A stretch of 64,000 nt of DNA from Thermanaeromonas toyohensis ToBE (GCF_900176005.1 NZ_LT838272.1:2685587-2749586); one strand, 5' to 3'. Numbered from the stretch's first letter, positions 9,537-18,782 are shown. A program made the numbers and translations. The notes: generated by a model from the letters alone, not told the origin.

Positions 9537-9552
9537 TGTGATGCAGATCACT
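9537..9552 (+). promoter_or_regulatory. CRP/FNR-family operator candidate upstream of cooS
   Basis: TGTGATGCAGATCACT. The core GTGAT-N4-ATCAC is a perfect inverted repeat and agrees with the CRP-type consensus TGTGA-N6-TCACA at nine of ten positions. It lies 88 bases before the cooS start. Weak candidate -10 boxes are TATAGA (9586-9591) and TATATT (9599-9604). With the second, the site would be centred near -66, roughly an upstream-activator position. A CooA- or CRP-like activator is inferred; none is encoded in the window. Confidence 0.55.
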
Positions 9553-9639
9553 TAAGAAAGAGGAAAACCATCACAGCAATGCCGGTATAGAGCTGCTATA
9601 TATTAAATCAAATCCAAGTAATCCGAGGAGGTTAGATTT

Positions 9640-11535
9640 ATGAGCGCTTGTCATACCTGTACTTCTTCTATTTGTTACTCCGCCCATAAAAGTACTAATG
9701 AAATGTATGAGCGTACCAAAAAGATGGGTATTACCACCATTTTTGACCGCTGGGAAGCGCAGCAACCCCAGTGCGGTTTCGGGATGCAGGGGGTATGCTG
9801 TCAGCTATGTAGCCACGGACCTTGCCGCATTACGGCAAGAGCCGAACGGGCTATCTGTGGGGCAACAGCCGACACCATCGTAGCCCGCAACCTGGTACGC
9901 CTAGCCGTTCATGGGGCTGCAGCTTACAGCCATCACCTAGAAGAACTAGCTAAAACTCTAAAAGCTACTGCCCAAGGGAAGACACCTTTTCAAATCGGCG
10001 ATGAACAAAAGCTAAAGGAGATTGCCAGTGTCTTAGGGTTAGATACTAAAAGGCCCACCAAGGAATTGACCATAGCCCTGGCTGATTATGTACTGGCCGA
10101 GTTGCGTAAAGATAGCCAAGATCCTTTGGCTCTGCTTGAGGTTTTCGCCCTTACTTCCCGTAAAGAAGTATGGAAGAAACTAGGGGTAATACCCGGTGGC
10201 GTCTTATCGGAAATCCGCGATGCCCTGACTAAATCTATGACCAGTATAGATACTGATCCTGTAGATCTTTTACTAACCGTAGTACGTCTCGCCCTGGCCA
10301 CTGGCTATATGGGGCTGGTGGGTACCATTACAGTACAGGATATCCTCCTAGGTACGCCGTCCCTGGTAGAAAGCCAAGCTGATCTAGGTATTATTGACCC
10401 CGAAACAGTGAATATTGTGGCCCATGGTCACGTTCCGTTAATGGCCACAGCAGTTATCCAGGCCGCAGAAGACCCGAAGCTTAAAGAACTGGCCTGCCAG
10501 GCAGGAGCCAAGGGCATTAAAGTTTACGGTTCCATGTGCACGGGCCAAGAGCTTATGCAGCGTTCAGCTACCAGCGCCAAGGGCTTCGCCGGGCAGCTCA
10601 GCAACTGGCTTCCCCAGGAATACTATGTAGCTACTGGCGCCGTGGACCTAGTAATGATGGACATGAACTGCTCCATCCCCGGTCTTAAAACAGTGGCCGA
10701 CCACTTCCACACCAAGTTGGTCTGCGTAGACAGGATTGTCCGTATGGCCGGAGTAGAAGACCATGTAGATTACGTTCCGGAAAAGGTGGCAGAACAAGCC
10801 CGGCAATTAATTAAGATGGCTATAGAAGCATACAAGGAACGTAGCCATAACGTATATATACCGCCTTACAAATCCAAGGTAGTAGCTGGCTTTGGGGTAG
10901 AGACTATATTAAAGGCCCTGGGTGGTAGCCTTGATCCCCTACTAGATGCGATTAAAAAAGGTGCTATCCGTGGAATAGCGGCGGTAGTTGGGTGCACTAA
11001 TAACCGAAACGGCCATGATATTAAAGGCCTTACCATTATGCGAGAATTCCTCAAGAACAATGTCCTAGTCATTTCTGCTGGCTGTATGAGCAGCGCAGCG
11101 GAAATTGAAGGGTTAATGGACCCCACAGCTATTGAGCTCTGCGGAGATCATCTAAAAACCGTCTGCCGGATGGTGGGTATACCTCCAGTATTAAACTTTG
11201 GTTCCTGCGTGGATATCGGCCGTATTGGAGTAGCAGTAACCGCCATCGCCAGCGCTTTAGGAGTAGATCCGAGCCAGCTACCAGTGGTAGCTTCGGCACC
11301 GGAGTATTTGGAGCAAAAGGCAGTGGCCGATGGTATCTTTGCCGTTTCCTTCGGGCTTTTAACCCACATAGGCCCGATACCGCCGGTAACCGGAAGCGAA
11401 CTAGTAACCAAAATTTTAACCCAGGATATCGAACAGTTGCAGGGCGGTAAGGTACTAGTAGAGGAGGATCCTGTTAAGGCAGTAGAGGCCATGGTAGCCC
11501 ATATAGATGCCAAACGGAAAGCCTTAGGCTTATAG
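9640..11535 (+). CDS. cooS: Ni-Fe carbon monoxide dehydrogenase catalytic subunit
   Basis: 631 residues, the usual length of CooS. It catalyses CO + H2O to CO2 + 2 electrons + 2 H+. Cluster ligands are all visible: D-cluster C45 and C53; B-cluster C54, C57, C62, C73 (GVCCQLCSHGPCRI and AICGATADTI); C-cluster H262 (VAHGHVP), C300 (SMCTGQE), C344 (DMNCSIPG), C452 (VGCTNNRNG), C482 (SAGCMSS) and C523 (FGSCVDIG). The lysine in APEYLEQKAVADG is the likely acid/base residue. It has a strong ribosome site (GAGGAGG, 9625-9631). It leads a cooS-cooF-FNOR cluster with no hydrogenase or acetyl-CoA synthase genes nearby, so electrons probably go to NAD(P). An extra cysteine group (C4, C7, C12) stands at the N-terminus. 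Confidence 0.97.
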   Translation: MSACHTCTSSICYSAHKSTNEMYERTKKMGITTIFDRWEAQQPQCGFGMQGVCCQLCSHGPCRITARAERAICGATADTIVARNLVRLAVHGAAAYSHHLEELAKTLKATAQGKTPFQIGDEQKLKEIASVLGLDTKRPTKELTIALADYVLAELRKDSQDPLALLEVFALTSRKEVWKKLGVIPGGVLSEIRDALTKSMTSIDTDPVDLLLTVVRLALATGYMGLVGTITVQDILLGTPSLVESQADLGIIDPETVNIVAHGHVPLMATAVIQAAEDPKLKELACQAGAKGIKVYGSMCTGQELMQRSATSAKGFAGQLSNWLPQEYYVATGAVDLVMMDMNCSIPGLKTVADHFHTKLVCVDRIVRMAGVEDHVDYVPEKVAEQARQLIKMAIEAYKERSHNVYIPPYKSKVVAGFGVETILKALGGSLDPLLDAIKKGAIRGIAAVVGCTNNRNGHDIKGLTIMREFLKNNVLVISAGCMSSAAEIEGLMDPTAIELCGDHLKTVCRMVGIPPVLNFGSCVDIGRIGVAVTAIASALGVDPSQLPVVASAPEYLEQKAVADGIFAVSFGLLTHIGPIPPVTGSELVTKILTQDIEQLQGGKVLVEEDPVKAVEAMVAHIDAKRKALGL

Positions 11536-11548
11536 GAGGCGACTCCCT

Positions 11549-12040
11549 ATGAAAGAAATCATGATCGATGCTGAACGTTGTAACGGTTGCCTAACCTGTA
11601 CCCTGGCCTGTGCTGCTGCCCACTCTTTAAGCCAAACTATCTTAGGGGCCCTGACTGAAAAAGTACCTTCCCGCATACAGGTACTGCCAGTAAAAGGGAA
11701 AGCTATCCCTCTCATGTGCCGTCACTGCGAGGAACCAGCTTGTGTGGATGCCTGTATGACGGGAGCTATGCAAAAGGACCCAGTCACAGGGATTGTGACT
11801 AATGAGGGAAACGAGCAGACTTGTGTAGGATGTTGGATGTGCATTATGGCCTGTCCTTACGGAGCCATTACCCAACATCCCGCCAAAAAGATTGCATTAA
11901 AATGTGATCGCTGTAAAGGCCGGAAAGTGCCAGCCTGTGTGGAAGCCTGTCCTAATAATGCCCTCCAATTTGTGGAGGTAGATACCTTTGCCAGGGAGCG
12001 TGCTATGAGGGCTGCTGTCGCTTTGGCTGCGCTTGGCTAA
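11549..12040 (+). CDS. cooF: CooF-like 4Fe-4S electron-transfer protein
   Basis: 163 residues with four cysteine groups for iron-sulphur clusters: CNGCLTCTLAC, CRHCEEPACVDAC, CVGCWMCIMACPYGAI and CDRCKGRKVPACVEACP. This is the CooF/HycB/DmsB polyferredoxin fold. CooF takes electrons from the B/D clusters of CooS. The ATG lies 14 bases after the cooS stop behind GGAGGCGA, and the FAD/NAD oxidoreductase follows 20 bases downstream, so the three are one transcription unit. Confidence 0.93.
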   Translation: MKEIMIDAERCNGCLTCTLACAAAHSLSQTILGALTEKVPSRIQVLPVKGKAIPLMCRHCEEPACVDACMTGAMQKDPVTGIVTNEGNEQTCVGCWMCIMACPYGAITQHPAKKIALKCDRCKGRKVPACVEACPNNALQFVEVDTFARERAMRAAVALAALG

Positions 12041-12060
12041 AGGAGAGGGGGCGAGGAGCT

Positions 12061-13317
12061 TTGCGCCACGTTATCATAGGTAACAGTGCTGCTGGGGTGC
12101 GGGCGGCCGAGACTTTGCGCTCTCTCGATCCAAATGCAGAGATAGTTATGATTGCTGAGGAAAACCTGCCAGCTTACTCCCGCTGCCTTTTACCCAATTT
12201 CCTGGCCGGCACCAGGGTAGAAGATAATTTGCGTATCCGCCCCAGGGACTTCTATAGCCGGAACCGGATTAAGACTCTTTTCGGCCAGAGGGCAGTGGGA
12301 GTGGATGCTAAATCCAAGGAAGTTAAGCTGGAAGACGGTACGGTAGTCCCTTACGATAAATTGCTTATTGCTACTGGCGCTTCCAGCTCCTTCCCCCCGG
12401 TACCGGGGGTTAAAGGAGAAAACGTCTTTGGCTTACGACATTTATCCGATGCTAAAGGTATCCTGCGTGCCTGTAATGGCGCCCGCAAAGTAGTTATCAT
12501 AGGTGGGGGCTTCGTGGGCTTAGAAACAGCTTACGCCCTTTATGGACGGGGGCTGGAGGTTACTGTAGTAGAAAAGATGCCCCATATTTTACCGCAGCAA
12601 TTTGATGCCCTGGCCGCCAGTATACTAATGCGGGATATGCAAGCTGAAGGAATCCGCTTTATCCTGGGCAAAGGTATAAAAGAGATCGCTCCCCCTGGAT
12701 TATGGAGCCGTCTTTTTGGACGGCCTGGTAAAGGGATAATCCTAGAGGATGGTGAAAGATTAAAGGCCGACGTAGTAGTGATTGCCACCGGAACCCGCCC
12801 TAATGTAGAGGTGGTGCGGGACAGTGGAATGGTAATAAATCGCGGTATCCCGGTCAACGAGTATATGGAAACAAGTATTCCGGACATCTACGCCGCCGGA
12901 GATGTAGCAGAAACAAAGGATGTAGTAACTGGTCAAATGGTCCTGACGCCTATCTGGCCCAATGCCTGCGCTCAAGGGCGCATTGCTGCTTATAATATGG
13001 CAGGCATCAGACGGCCCTATAGTGGCATGGTAGGTATGCAAAATGCAGTAGAATTTCGGGAGGTCCCGGCCATCGCCATGGGGTTAACGCAACCGCCAGA
13101 GGGTGAATATGAAATATTGGTGGATTACCAGCCGGACCGCAATCGATACAAAAAATTGGTGCTCCGGGATAATATCCTCATAGGTATGATCCTAGTAGGG
13201 GATATCCACCAAGCAGGAGTCTATGGTGCTCTCATTAAGAAAAAAGCCGAGGTTAGGCCCTTCCGCCACCTTCTCTTAAGGGATGATTTTAATTACGGTC
13301 ACATTTTCCGTCACTAG
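12061..13317 (+). CDS. FAD-dependent NAD(P) oxidoreductase of the CODH cluster
   Basis: 418 residues of the pyridine-nucleotide:disulfide oxidoreductase class I fold. The FAD site is IIGNSAAGVRAAETLR at the start, the NAD(P) site is VVIIGGGFVGLETAYAL (about residues 144-160), and the second FAD motif is IPDIYAAGDVAE. A cysteine in YSRCLLPNFLAG aligns roughly with the redox cysteine region of NADH oxidases. In several anaerobes a cooS-cooF-FNOR set couples CO oxidation to NAD(P)+ reduction or, in reverse, to oxidant removal. The start is TTG at 12061 with GAGGAG five bases upstream. The true acceptor is not certain from sequence. Confidence 0.9.
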   Translation: MRHVIIGNSAAGVRAAETLRSLDPNAEIVMIAEENLPAYSRCLLPNFLAGTRVEDNLRIRPRDFYSRNRIKTLFGQRAVGVDAKSKEVKLEDGTVVPYDKLLIATGASSSFPPVPGVKGENVFGLRHLSDAKGILRACNGARKVVIIGGGFVGLETAYALYGRGLEVTVVEKMPHILPQQFDALAASILMRDMQAEGIRFILGKGIKEIAPPGLWSRLFGRPGKGIILEDGERLKADVVVIATGTRPNVEVVRDSGMVINRGIPVNEYMETSIPDIYAAGDVAETKDVVTGQMVLTPIWPNACAQGRIAAYNMAGIRRPYSGMVGMQNAVEFREVPAIAMGLTQPPEGEYEILVDYQPDRNRYKKLVLRDNILIGMILVGDIHQAGVYGALIKKKAEVRPFRHLLLRDDFNYGHIFRH

Positions 13318-13336
13318 CAAACAAAAGCATGAAAAT

Positions 13337-13378
13337 AGCGCCGAGGCGTAAGTTGCGCCAGGGCGCTTAATTTTTTTC
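13337..13378 (+). terminator. Rho-independent terminator of the CODH operon
   Basis: AGCGCC (13337-13342) pairs with GGCGCT (13362-13367), with additional GGCG/CGCC pairing possible inside the loop, and is followed by TAATTTTTTT. It starts 20 bases after the oxidoreductase stop. Confidence 0.85.
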
Positions 13379-13450
13379 TTCTAAGTACTTTATCTGTGTT
13401 ATAATAAAGACTAAACCGATTATTTAGGCTTACATTAAAGGAGGCTAGCG

Positions 13451-14842
13451 ATGTCAACCCTCTCTCAGGACGTAGTTCAGCCTCGTTTCGCCCTGATAGC
13501 AGCTACCCTCGCCTCTTTCCTTACTCCTTTCACAAGCAGTTCTCTTAATCTGGCCATCCCCAGTATAGGAGCTGAATTTAAGGCCGACGCTATGAGCCTT
13601 AATTGGGTAGTTTCGGCCTTTTTACTAACTTCGGCAGCTTTCCTTTTGCCCTTTGGACGTCTGGCTGACTTATATGGCCGGAAAAAAATTTTCTTGGCCG
13701 GTATAAGCGGTTATACTCTCTTTTCCCTTCTTTCAGCCCTGGCCCCCAATCTTTTACTTTTAATAACCTTCCGTGCTCTGCAAGGGATAAGTAGTGCCAT
13801 GATTTTTGGAACAGCAGTAGCTATCTTAACCTCCGTTTTCCCGCCCCAGGAAAGAGGCCGGGTTCTGGGAATCAATGCTGCGGCAGTCTATACTGGTTTA
13901 ACTTTAGGACCTTTCCTGGGAGGCCTGTTAACCCATCAGTTCGGTTGGCGTTCCATTTTCTTAGCCACCTTCCTGGTTGGGGCTATCACTCTAACCCTGG
14001 CAGGAACTAAACTCAAAAGTGAATGGGTGGGTAACCGCGAGGAAAAGTTCGATATTACGGGTTCCTTCCTTTCTGTTTTTAGTTTGGGAGCCTTAATATA
14101 TGGTTCTTCTACCCTTTCCTCAGGGGTCGCGCATGTGGTCCTCCTATTTATAGGGATAGCTGGGATAAGTATCTTTGTTTGGTACGAAAGGACCACCCCC
14201 TACCCCTTATTAAATCTTAGGCTTTTCACCTCCAACAGGCCTTTCGCTTTTTCCAATCTGGCAGCCCTCATCAACTATAGCGCTACCTTTGGTAGCGGTT
14301 TTCTCCTTTCTTTATATCTTCAGCTAGTTAAAGGGTTAGACCCGCAAGTGGCAGGTTCTGTACTTTTAATACAATCTTTAATCCAGGTCATTCTATCTCC
14401 GATAGCGGGTTATCTCTCCGATAAAATGGAACCCAGGCTAGTGGCTTCCACTGGTATGGCCCTAACTTCCTTGGGGCTATTTATCCTGGCTTTTCTGGGA
14501 CCCTACTCTTCCTTAATAGCGATAATAACTAACTTGATACTTCTAGGTACAGGCTTCGGCCTTTTCTCTTCACCCAATACCAATGCTGTAATGAGTTCCG
14601 TCCCTAAGGCTTATTATGGTATAGCTTCTTCTACCCTAGGGACCATGCGCCTTGTAGGCCAAGCCTTCAGCATGGCTGTCGTGGCCCTGATCTTTTCTTT
14701 TTACTTTAAAGGCATCCCTATTACTCCGGAAACTTCTTCCTTACTTCTTACAAGTAATCATATCTCCTTTTTAGCTTTTGCCGTTCTATCTGCGGCTGGT
14801 ATCTTACCCTCGCTGGCCCGGGGCGAGATACATGGAAACTAG
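13451..14842 (+). CDS. MFS drug exporter, DHA2 (EmrB/QacA) family
   Basis: 463 residues and about 14 hydrophobic segments, the DHA2 pattern. Motif A is present as GRLADLYGRKKIF, the antiporter motif C region as AAVYTGLTLGPFLGGLL, and the DHA2 opening as LNLAIPSIGAEF. It would export lipophilic compounds using the proton gradient, but the substrate is unknown. It has a strong ribosome site (AAAGGAGG) and sits alone between the CODH terminator and the tRNA cluster, so it is probably its own unit. Confidence 0.88.
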   Translation: MSTLSQDVVQPRFALIAATLASFLTPFTSSSLNLAIPSIGAEFKADAMSLNWVVSAFLLTSAAFLLPFGRLADLYGRKKIFLAGISGYTLFSLLSALAPNLLLLITFRALQGISSAMIFGTAVAILTSVFPPQERGRVLGINAAAVYTGLTLGPFLGGLLTHQFGWRSIFLATFLVGAITLTLAGTKLKSEWVGNREEKFDITGSFLSVFSLGALIYGSSTLSSGVAHVVLLFIGIAGISIFVWYERTTPYPLLNLRLFTSNRPFAFSNLAALINYSATFGSGFLLSLYLQLVKGLDPQVAGSVLLIQSLIQVILSPIAGYLSDKMEPRLVASTGMALTSLGLFILAFLGPYSSLIAIITNLILLGTGFGLFSSPNTNAVMSSVPKAYYGIASSTLGTMRLVGQAFSMAVVALIFSFYFKGIPITPETSSLLLTSNHISFLAFAVLSAAGILPSLARGEIHGN

Positions 14843-14882
14843 ATTTACCGGAAGGGCAAAAATTGCCAGATATGGACTACCG

Positions 14883-14911
14883 TTGACTTAGAATTTATGC
14901 CGTGATATAAT
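14883..14911 (+). promoter_or_regulatory. Sigma-A promoter of the tRNA cluster
   Basis: TTGACT (14883-14888), a 17-base spacer and TATAAT (14906-14911). This is close to ideal for the vegetative sigma factor and lies 24 bases before the first tRNA. Confidence 0.88.
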
Positions 14912-14934
14912 AAAGCTCGCAGTGAGTACTAGAT

Positions 14935-15009
14935 GGGCGATTAGCTCAGGGGGAGAGCACTTGCCTTACAAGCAAGGGGTCGGTAGTTCGAATCTACCAT
15001 CGCCCACCA
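14935..15009 (+). tRNA. tRNA-Val (anticodon TAC)
   Basis: Cloverleaf with acceptor GGGCGAT/ATCGCCC, anticodon arm CTTGC-CTTACAA-GCAAG giving TAC, T-arm GTTCGAATC, and an encoded CCA end. First of three tRNAs in tandem. Confidence 0.97.
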
Positions 15010-15014
15010 GTGGT

Positions 15015-15091
15015 GGAGCCGTGGTGTAGCGGTTCAACATGTCGGCCTGTCACGCCGAAGATCGCGGGTTCGAATCCCGTCGGCTCCGCCA
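15015..15091 (+). tRNA. tRNA-Asp (anticodon GTC)
   Basis: Acceptor GGAGCCG/CGGCTCC with discriminator G, anticodon arm TCGGC-CTGTCAC-GCCGA giving GTC, T-loop TTCGAATC, and encoded CCA. Five bases after tRNA-Val. Confidence 0.97.
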
Positions 15092-15098
15092 AACCCGA

Positions 15099-15174
<76 letters not shown>

Positions 15175-15185
15175 TAAAGAATTTA

Positions 15186-15280
15186 AGGATTCGCTAGCTT
15201 TATTGAGACTATGGTAAAAAGCGAATCCTCTGTTCATAAAAATGCCTCCTGCCAGCTACGGGAAGGAGGCTTTTAGTTTG
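15186..15280 (+). terminator. Terminator region after the tRNA cluster
   Basis: There are two inverted repeats. AGGATTCGCT (15186-15195) pairs perfectly with AGCGAATCCT (15220-15229) over a 24-base loop and has no T-run. GCCTCCT (15244-15250) pairs with AGGAGGC (15264-15270) and is followed by TTTTAGTTT, the likely rho-independent terminator. It could also end the convergent agmatinase transcript, since an A-run lies on its left side. Confidence 0.75.
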
Positions 15281-15304
15281 GTTTATTAGGCCCCTCTGGG
15301 GAAC

Positions 15305-16207
15305 CTAATAGGGATGCATTTTGTTCTGATAAGAGGGGCCAAAAGCCAGGATAGCTTCACGGACAAGTTTGGCAGCCAAGATAGAAGTTATATTTCCCAT
15401 ATCGTAAGCTGGAGAGACTTCTACTATATCCAACCCTATAATGTGAGCATCTTTAAGCAAGTATAGAGCGGAAAAAATATCCTGGGGCCTACACCCGCCT
15501 GGCTCTGGGGTACCAGTACCCGGGGCATAGGCCGGGTCAACTACATCTATGTCCAAAGTAAGGTACAAGGGGCGCCCCTTAAGTTCAGGTAGCAACCTGG
15601 ATAAAGGTAGTTCAATGTGATCTAAAAAAAGGTTGGTGTTCTCACTCCCATAAACCCATTCTTCCCAAGTACAGGAACGAATACCTAATTGATAGAGATG
15701 GCTAGGTCCTATCTCCTCCGCCACCAGGCGCATGACTGTAGCATGGGAATACTTTTCACCCTGGTATTCCTCTCGCAAGTCTGCGTGGGCGTCAAAATGT
15801 AATACAGCTAGCTCGGGGTAATGGCTCCGGGCCGCGCGGATTAACGGGTAACTTACTAGGTGTTCACCTCCTAGGCTTAGGAGGAGTTTGCCGTCTTTCC
15901 ACACTTCAGAGGCCACCTCTTCAATGCGAGTAAGATTTTCCCTTATTCGTCCGGGAACGAGTTCCAAATCCCCTAGGTCGCAGAAGGCCACCTCCTTCAA
16001 GTCCCGCTTTAGGAAAGGGCTAAATTCCTCCAGCACCTCAGATACAGATCGGATAGATTGGGGTGCAAAACGGCTACCCGGTCGGAACGTGCTAGTCACA
16101 TCCAAGGGAAGACCCAAAATACATATCCACGAGTCTACATAATTGTCGGTACTCCCTAAGAACACTCCTCCTTGTAAAAATGTAAATTTATCCTTTAAGT
16201 TCCCCAT
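15305..16207 (-). CDS. speB: Agmatinase (ureohydrolase)
   Basis: 300 residues of the arginase/agmatinase family, hydrolysing agmatine to putrescine and urea with a two-Mn centre. The metal-binding segments are GGEHLVSYPL, LHFDAHADLREEY and TLDIDVVDPAYAPGTGTPEPGG. The ATG follows GGTGGAGGG. It lies 13 bases downstream of the spermidine synthase gene in the same operon, completing a putrescine-to-spermidine pathway; no arginine decarboxylase is in the window. Confidence 0.95.
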   Translation of the reverse strand: MGNLKDKFTFLQGGVFLGSTDNYVDSWICILGLPLDVTSTFRPGSRFAPQSIRSVSEVLEEFSPFLKRDLKEVAFCDLGDLELVPGRIRENLTRIEEVASEVWKDGKLLLSLGGEHLVSYPLIRAARSHYPELAVLHFDAHADLREEYQGEKYSHATVMRLVAEEIGPSHLYQLGIRSCTWEEWVYGSENTNLFLDHIELPLSRLLPELKGRPLYLTLDIDVVDPAYAPGTGTPEPGGCRPQDIFSALYLLKDAHIIGLDIVEVSPAYDMGNITSILAAKLVREAILAFGPSYQNKMHPY

Positions 16208-16220
16208 TTAAACCCTCCAC

Positions 16221-17075
16221 CTAAATCTTTTCCTTTTCTTCTTCAGAATGGAGTATCTCCTGTACAAAGGGTGGTAGGATAAAGGCTGCCCGGTGCACCT
16301 CCGGAGAATAGTAACGGGTAGGGAGCCGCGGTATGCGAGCGGGGTCCACAGCTAAGGGGTCGTACTCCTTGCTCCCTAGGCTGAAAGTCCATAAACCGCC
16401 GGGATAAGTCGGTATCGTAGCTAGATATATGCGGGTTATCGGAAAAACACTGGCAATATCATGATATACACGCCTGATAAACTCGGCGTTAAAGAAAGGA
16501 GATTCCGTTTGAGCAACAAACAATCCATCGGGTTTTAAAGCCTTAAAGACATTTTGATAGAACTCGCGGGTAAAAAGCCCCGCTGCTGGTCCCACAGGAT
16601 CTGTGGAATCCACTATTATTACATCATACTGGGCCTCAAAACGGCGCACATGGTCAATACCATCCTCAAACCTTATCTCTACCCGGGTATCATCCAGACC
16701 GCAAGCTATCTCTGGCAAGTATTCTCGGGCGGTGGCCACCACCCGGGCATCGATTTCTACTAAAACAGCCCGGGTAACACTAGCATGCTTTATAATTTCT
16801 CTAATGGCCCCTCCGTCCCCACCACCTATTACTAGGACTTCCCGGGGATGAGGATGGGTATTTAAGGGAACATGGGCGATCATCTCATGATACACAAATT
16901 CATCCTTAACCGTGGTCTGGATCACATCATCTAAGAGCAACATCCGGCCAAAGGCTTCCGTATCCACTATGGATAGCTCCTGGTAAGGTGTCTTTTCCCA
17001 ATGCAGGGTTTTCTTAACGCGACATGATAGAGCTAAATGTGGAGTTTGAAGTTCGGTTACCCATATGCCCTGCAT
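16221..17075 (-). CDS. speE: Spermidine synthase (polyamine aminopropyltransferase)
   Basis: 284 residues from the ATG at 17075, which has GGGAGGT about ten bases upstream; an in-frame ATG ten codons earlier lacks that spacing. The enzyme transfers the aminopropyl group of decarboxylated SAM to putrescine. Motifs: [20 protein letters not shown], the SAM-binding [26 protein letters not shown], and the catalytic [14 protein letters not shown]. It is the first gene of the speE-speB operon. Confidence 0.95.
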   Translation of the reverse strand: MQGIWVTELQTPHLALSCRVKKTLHWEKTPYQELSIVDTEAFGRMLLLDDVIQTTVKDEFVYHEMIAHVPLNTHPHPREVLVIGGGDGGAIREIIKHASVTRAVLVEIDARVVATAREYLPEIACGLDDTRVEIRFEDGIDHVRRFEAQYDVIIVDSTDPVGPAAGLFTREFYQNVFKALKPDGLFVAQTESPFFNAEFIRRVYHDIASVFPITRIYLATIPTYPGGLWTFSLGSKEYDPLAVDPARIPRLPTRYYSPEVHRAAFILPPFVQEILHSEEEKEKI

Positions 17076-17152
17076 AAAGAAACTTACCTCCCTGCTACCA
17101 TTCATTTTCCTGCCGACTTAAGGATACACTATGACCACCCAGGGTGCAACTT

Positions 17153-18757
17153 TTAAATGATCCCTAGGACCGCCTGGGCAATGCTTACATTATGGCTATT
17201 GAGCCGTAGAAGGTGATTTATAAGATCCATGTGTACAGCTGTAGTTTCTAAACTCAAGCGATTTTCCTGTTGTAAGCGCTGAAAGTGGCTGAAGCGCAAG
17301 GTCTTTTCCATCTTAAGGAGTGCAGGATGCTGCTTTATAACTTGAACCGCGAGCCTATAATCTGCAGAAGCAAAGGCCTCTACGGCTTTCTCAAAGTTTT
17401 CCTGGACCAGCCTATACATCTCTTCTATTTCAGCCTGGCCTTGGGCTGAAAATCCAAGGCCAGTTTCTTCCACCTTCCGCCACTGCCGAGCCATCTGGAC
17501 CATAACGTCCCCTATGTGTTCTAGATCGTTGGCTATATATAACAGCCGGGCCTTCTCTACTTCTTCCCTCTCATCTCCTGGAGAAATACGGGCCAGGTAC
17601 CGGGCAATGGCCTGGTAAAGACAGTCTAGTACATTATCCACTTCCTTAAGTTTCCGGAGTAATCCCTCCTCTCGCAAAGGTAAAGGTTGCATAATCCGGG
17701 GAAACATCTTTTCCCGAATTATGCCTGCCATGCGTAAAATTTCCTGTCGAACCCGGCTTAGTGCCAGCTCAGGTACTTCCAGGAGAGCTTCATCCAAATA
17801 TTTGGCTATTTTTTCTTCTCGGGGGTGTTCAGGTAAAAGTCTTTCCAACAGCTTGCTTATATACGGAGTAAAAGGGAGGAAAATAAGCATATTAACCACA
17901 TTAAAAAGTGTGTGCCCATTGGCTACCTGTCGGGCCAGGTGAGGAGAGGTCCAGGCTACTAGTCGACCAAAGCTAGGTAAAAACGGTAAAAAGAGGAGGG
18001 CTCCTATAATTTTGAAAAAGAAATGGGCCCAAGCCACTCTCCTGGCTTCCCAAGAAGCCGCCAGGCTAGATAACAACCCTGTAGCTGTAGTACCCACATT
18101 GGCCCCCAATACTATGGCCAAAGCAGGTTCCAAAAAGAGCACCCCCTGCCCAGCGAGGGAGATAGCTAAAGCAACCGGGGCAGCGCTGCTTTGTACAATA
18201 GCAGTAAATAAAGTGGCAGCCACAAACAAAAGCCAGGGATGAGAAGCCAAATATTGAAATTGTAGAACCCAAGCCGGGAATTCCTTTAAAGGCTGTACTG
18301 CTGAAGACATAGTCATTACTCCATAAAATAAAAGGCCAAATCCCACCGCAGACTGCCCTAAATAACGCCACCTACGCCGTTTAGCTAGAAGATAAGGAAG
18401 AAGCCCTAAAATCAGGGCCCAGGGTGCGTAATCGGTAATTCGAAACACAATAAGCTGTACCGTCATAGTGGACCCTATAGCGGCACCCAAAATGACACCT
18501 AAAGCCTGCTCCATGGTCATAAGTCCTGCACTAACGAAACCCACTAAAAGGACGCTAGTTACGGCACTGGTTTGAAGAAAAATAGTTACTACAAAGCCGA
18601 CCAGCATCCCGGCTACCCGGTTACGAGTAAAAGTACCAAGTAGTTTCTGTACTTCTACGGCCGCTGCTTTTTGTAACCCGTCGCTTATTAGGTTGGTACC
18701 AAAAATAAAAAGGGCCAACCCACCTAAAAGGCTGGTTAAAAGGATGAAAAAACTCAC
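17153..18757 (-). CDS. Na/Pi cotransporter with C-terminal PhoU-like domain
   Basis: 534 residues. The N-terminal half has about eight to nine membrane helices in two inverted repeats, each with the family Q-S/T-S signature (FLQTSAVTSVLLVGFVS near residue 60 and AIVQSSAAPVALAIS near 188). Residues about 330-534 are cytoplasmic helices resembling PhoU (RLLYIANDLEHIGDVM). It would import phosphate with sodium. The GTG start lies 25 bases after phoU, so regulator and transporter are probably one unit. The fused PhoU-like domain plus a separate PhoU is a known arrangement. Confidence 0.92.
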   Translation of the reverse strand: MSFFILLTSLLGGLALFIFGTNLISDGLQKAAAVEVQKLLGTFTRNRVAGMLVGFVVTIFLQTSAVTSVLLVGFVSAGLMTMEQALGVILGAAIGSTMTVQLIVFRITDYAPWALILGLLPYLLAKRRRWRYLGQSAVGFGLLFYGVMTMSSAVQPLKEFPAWVLQFQYLASHPWLLFVAATLFTAIVQSSAAPVALAISLAGQGVLFLEPALAIVLGANVGTTATGLLSSLAASWEARRVAWAHFFFKIIGALLFLPFLPSFGRLVAWTSPHLARQVANGHTLFNVVNMLIFLPFTPYISKLLERLLPEHPREEKIAKYLDEALLEVPELALSRVRQEILRMAGIIREKMFPRIMQPLPLREEGLLRKLKEVDNVLDCLYQAIARYLARISPGDEREEVEKARLLYIANDLEHIGDVMVQMARQWRKVEETGLGFSAQGQAEIEEMYRLVQENFEKAVEAFASADYRLAVQVIKQHPALLKMEKTLRFSHFQRLQQENRLSLETTAVHMDLINHLLRLNSHNVSIAQAVLGII

Positions 18758-18782
18758 TCAACCATAAGCCTCCTATAATAAA

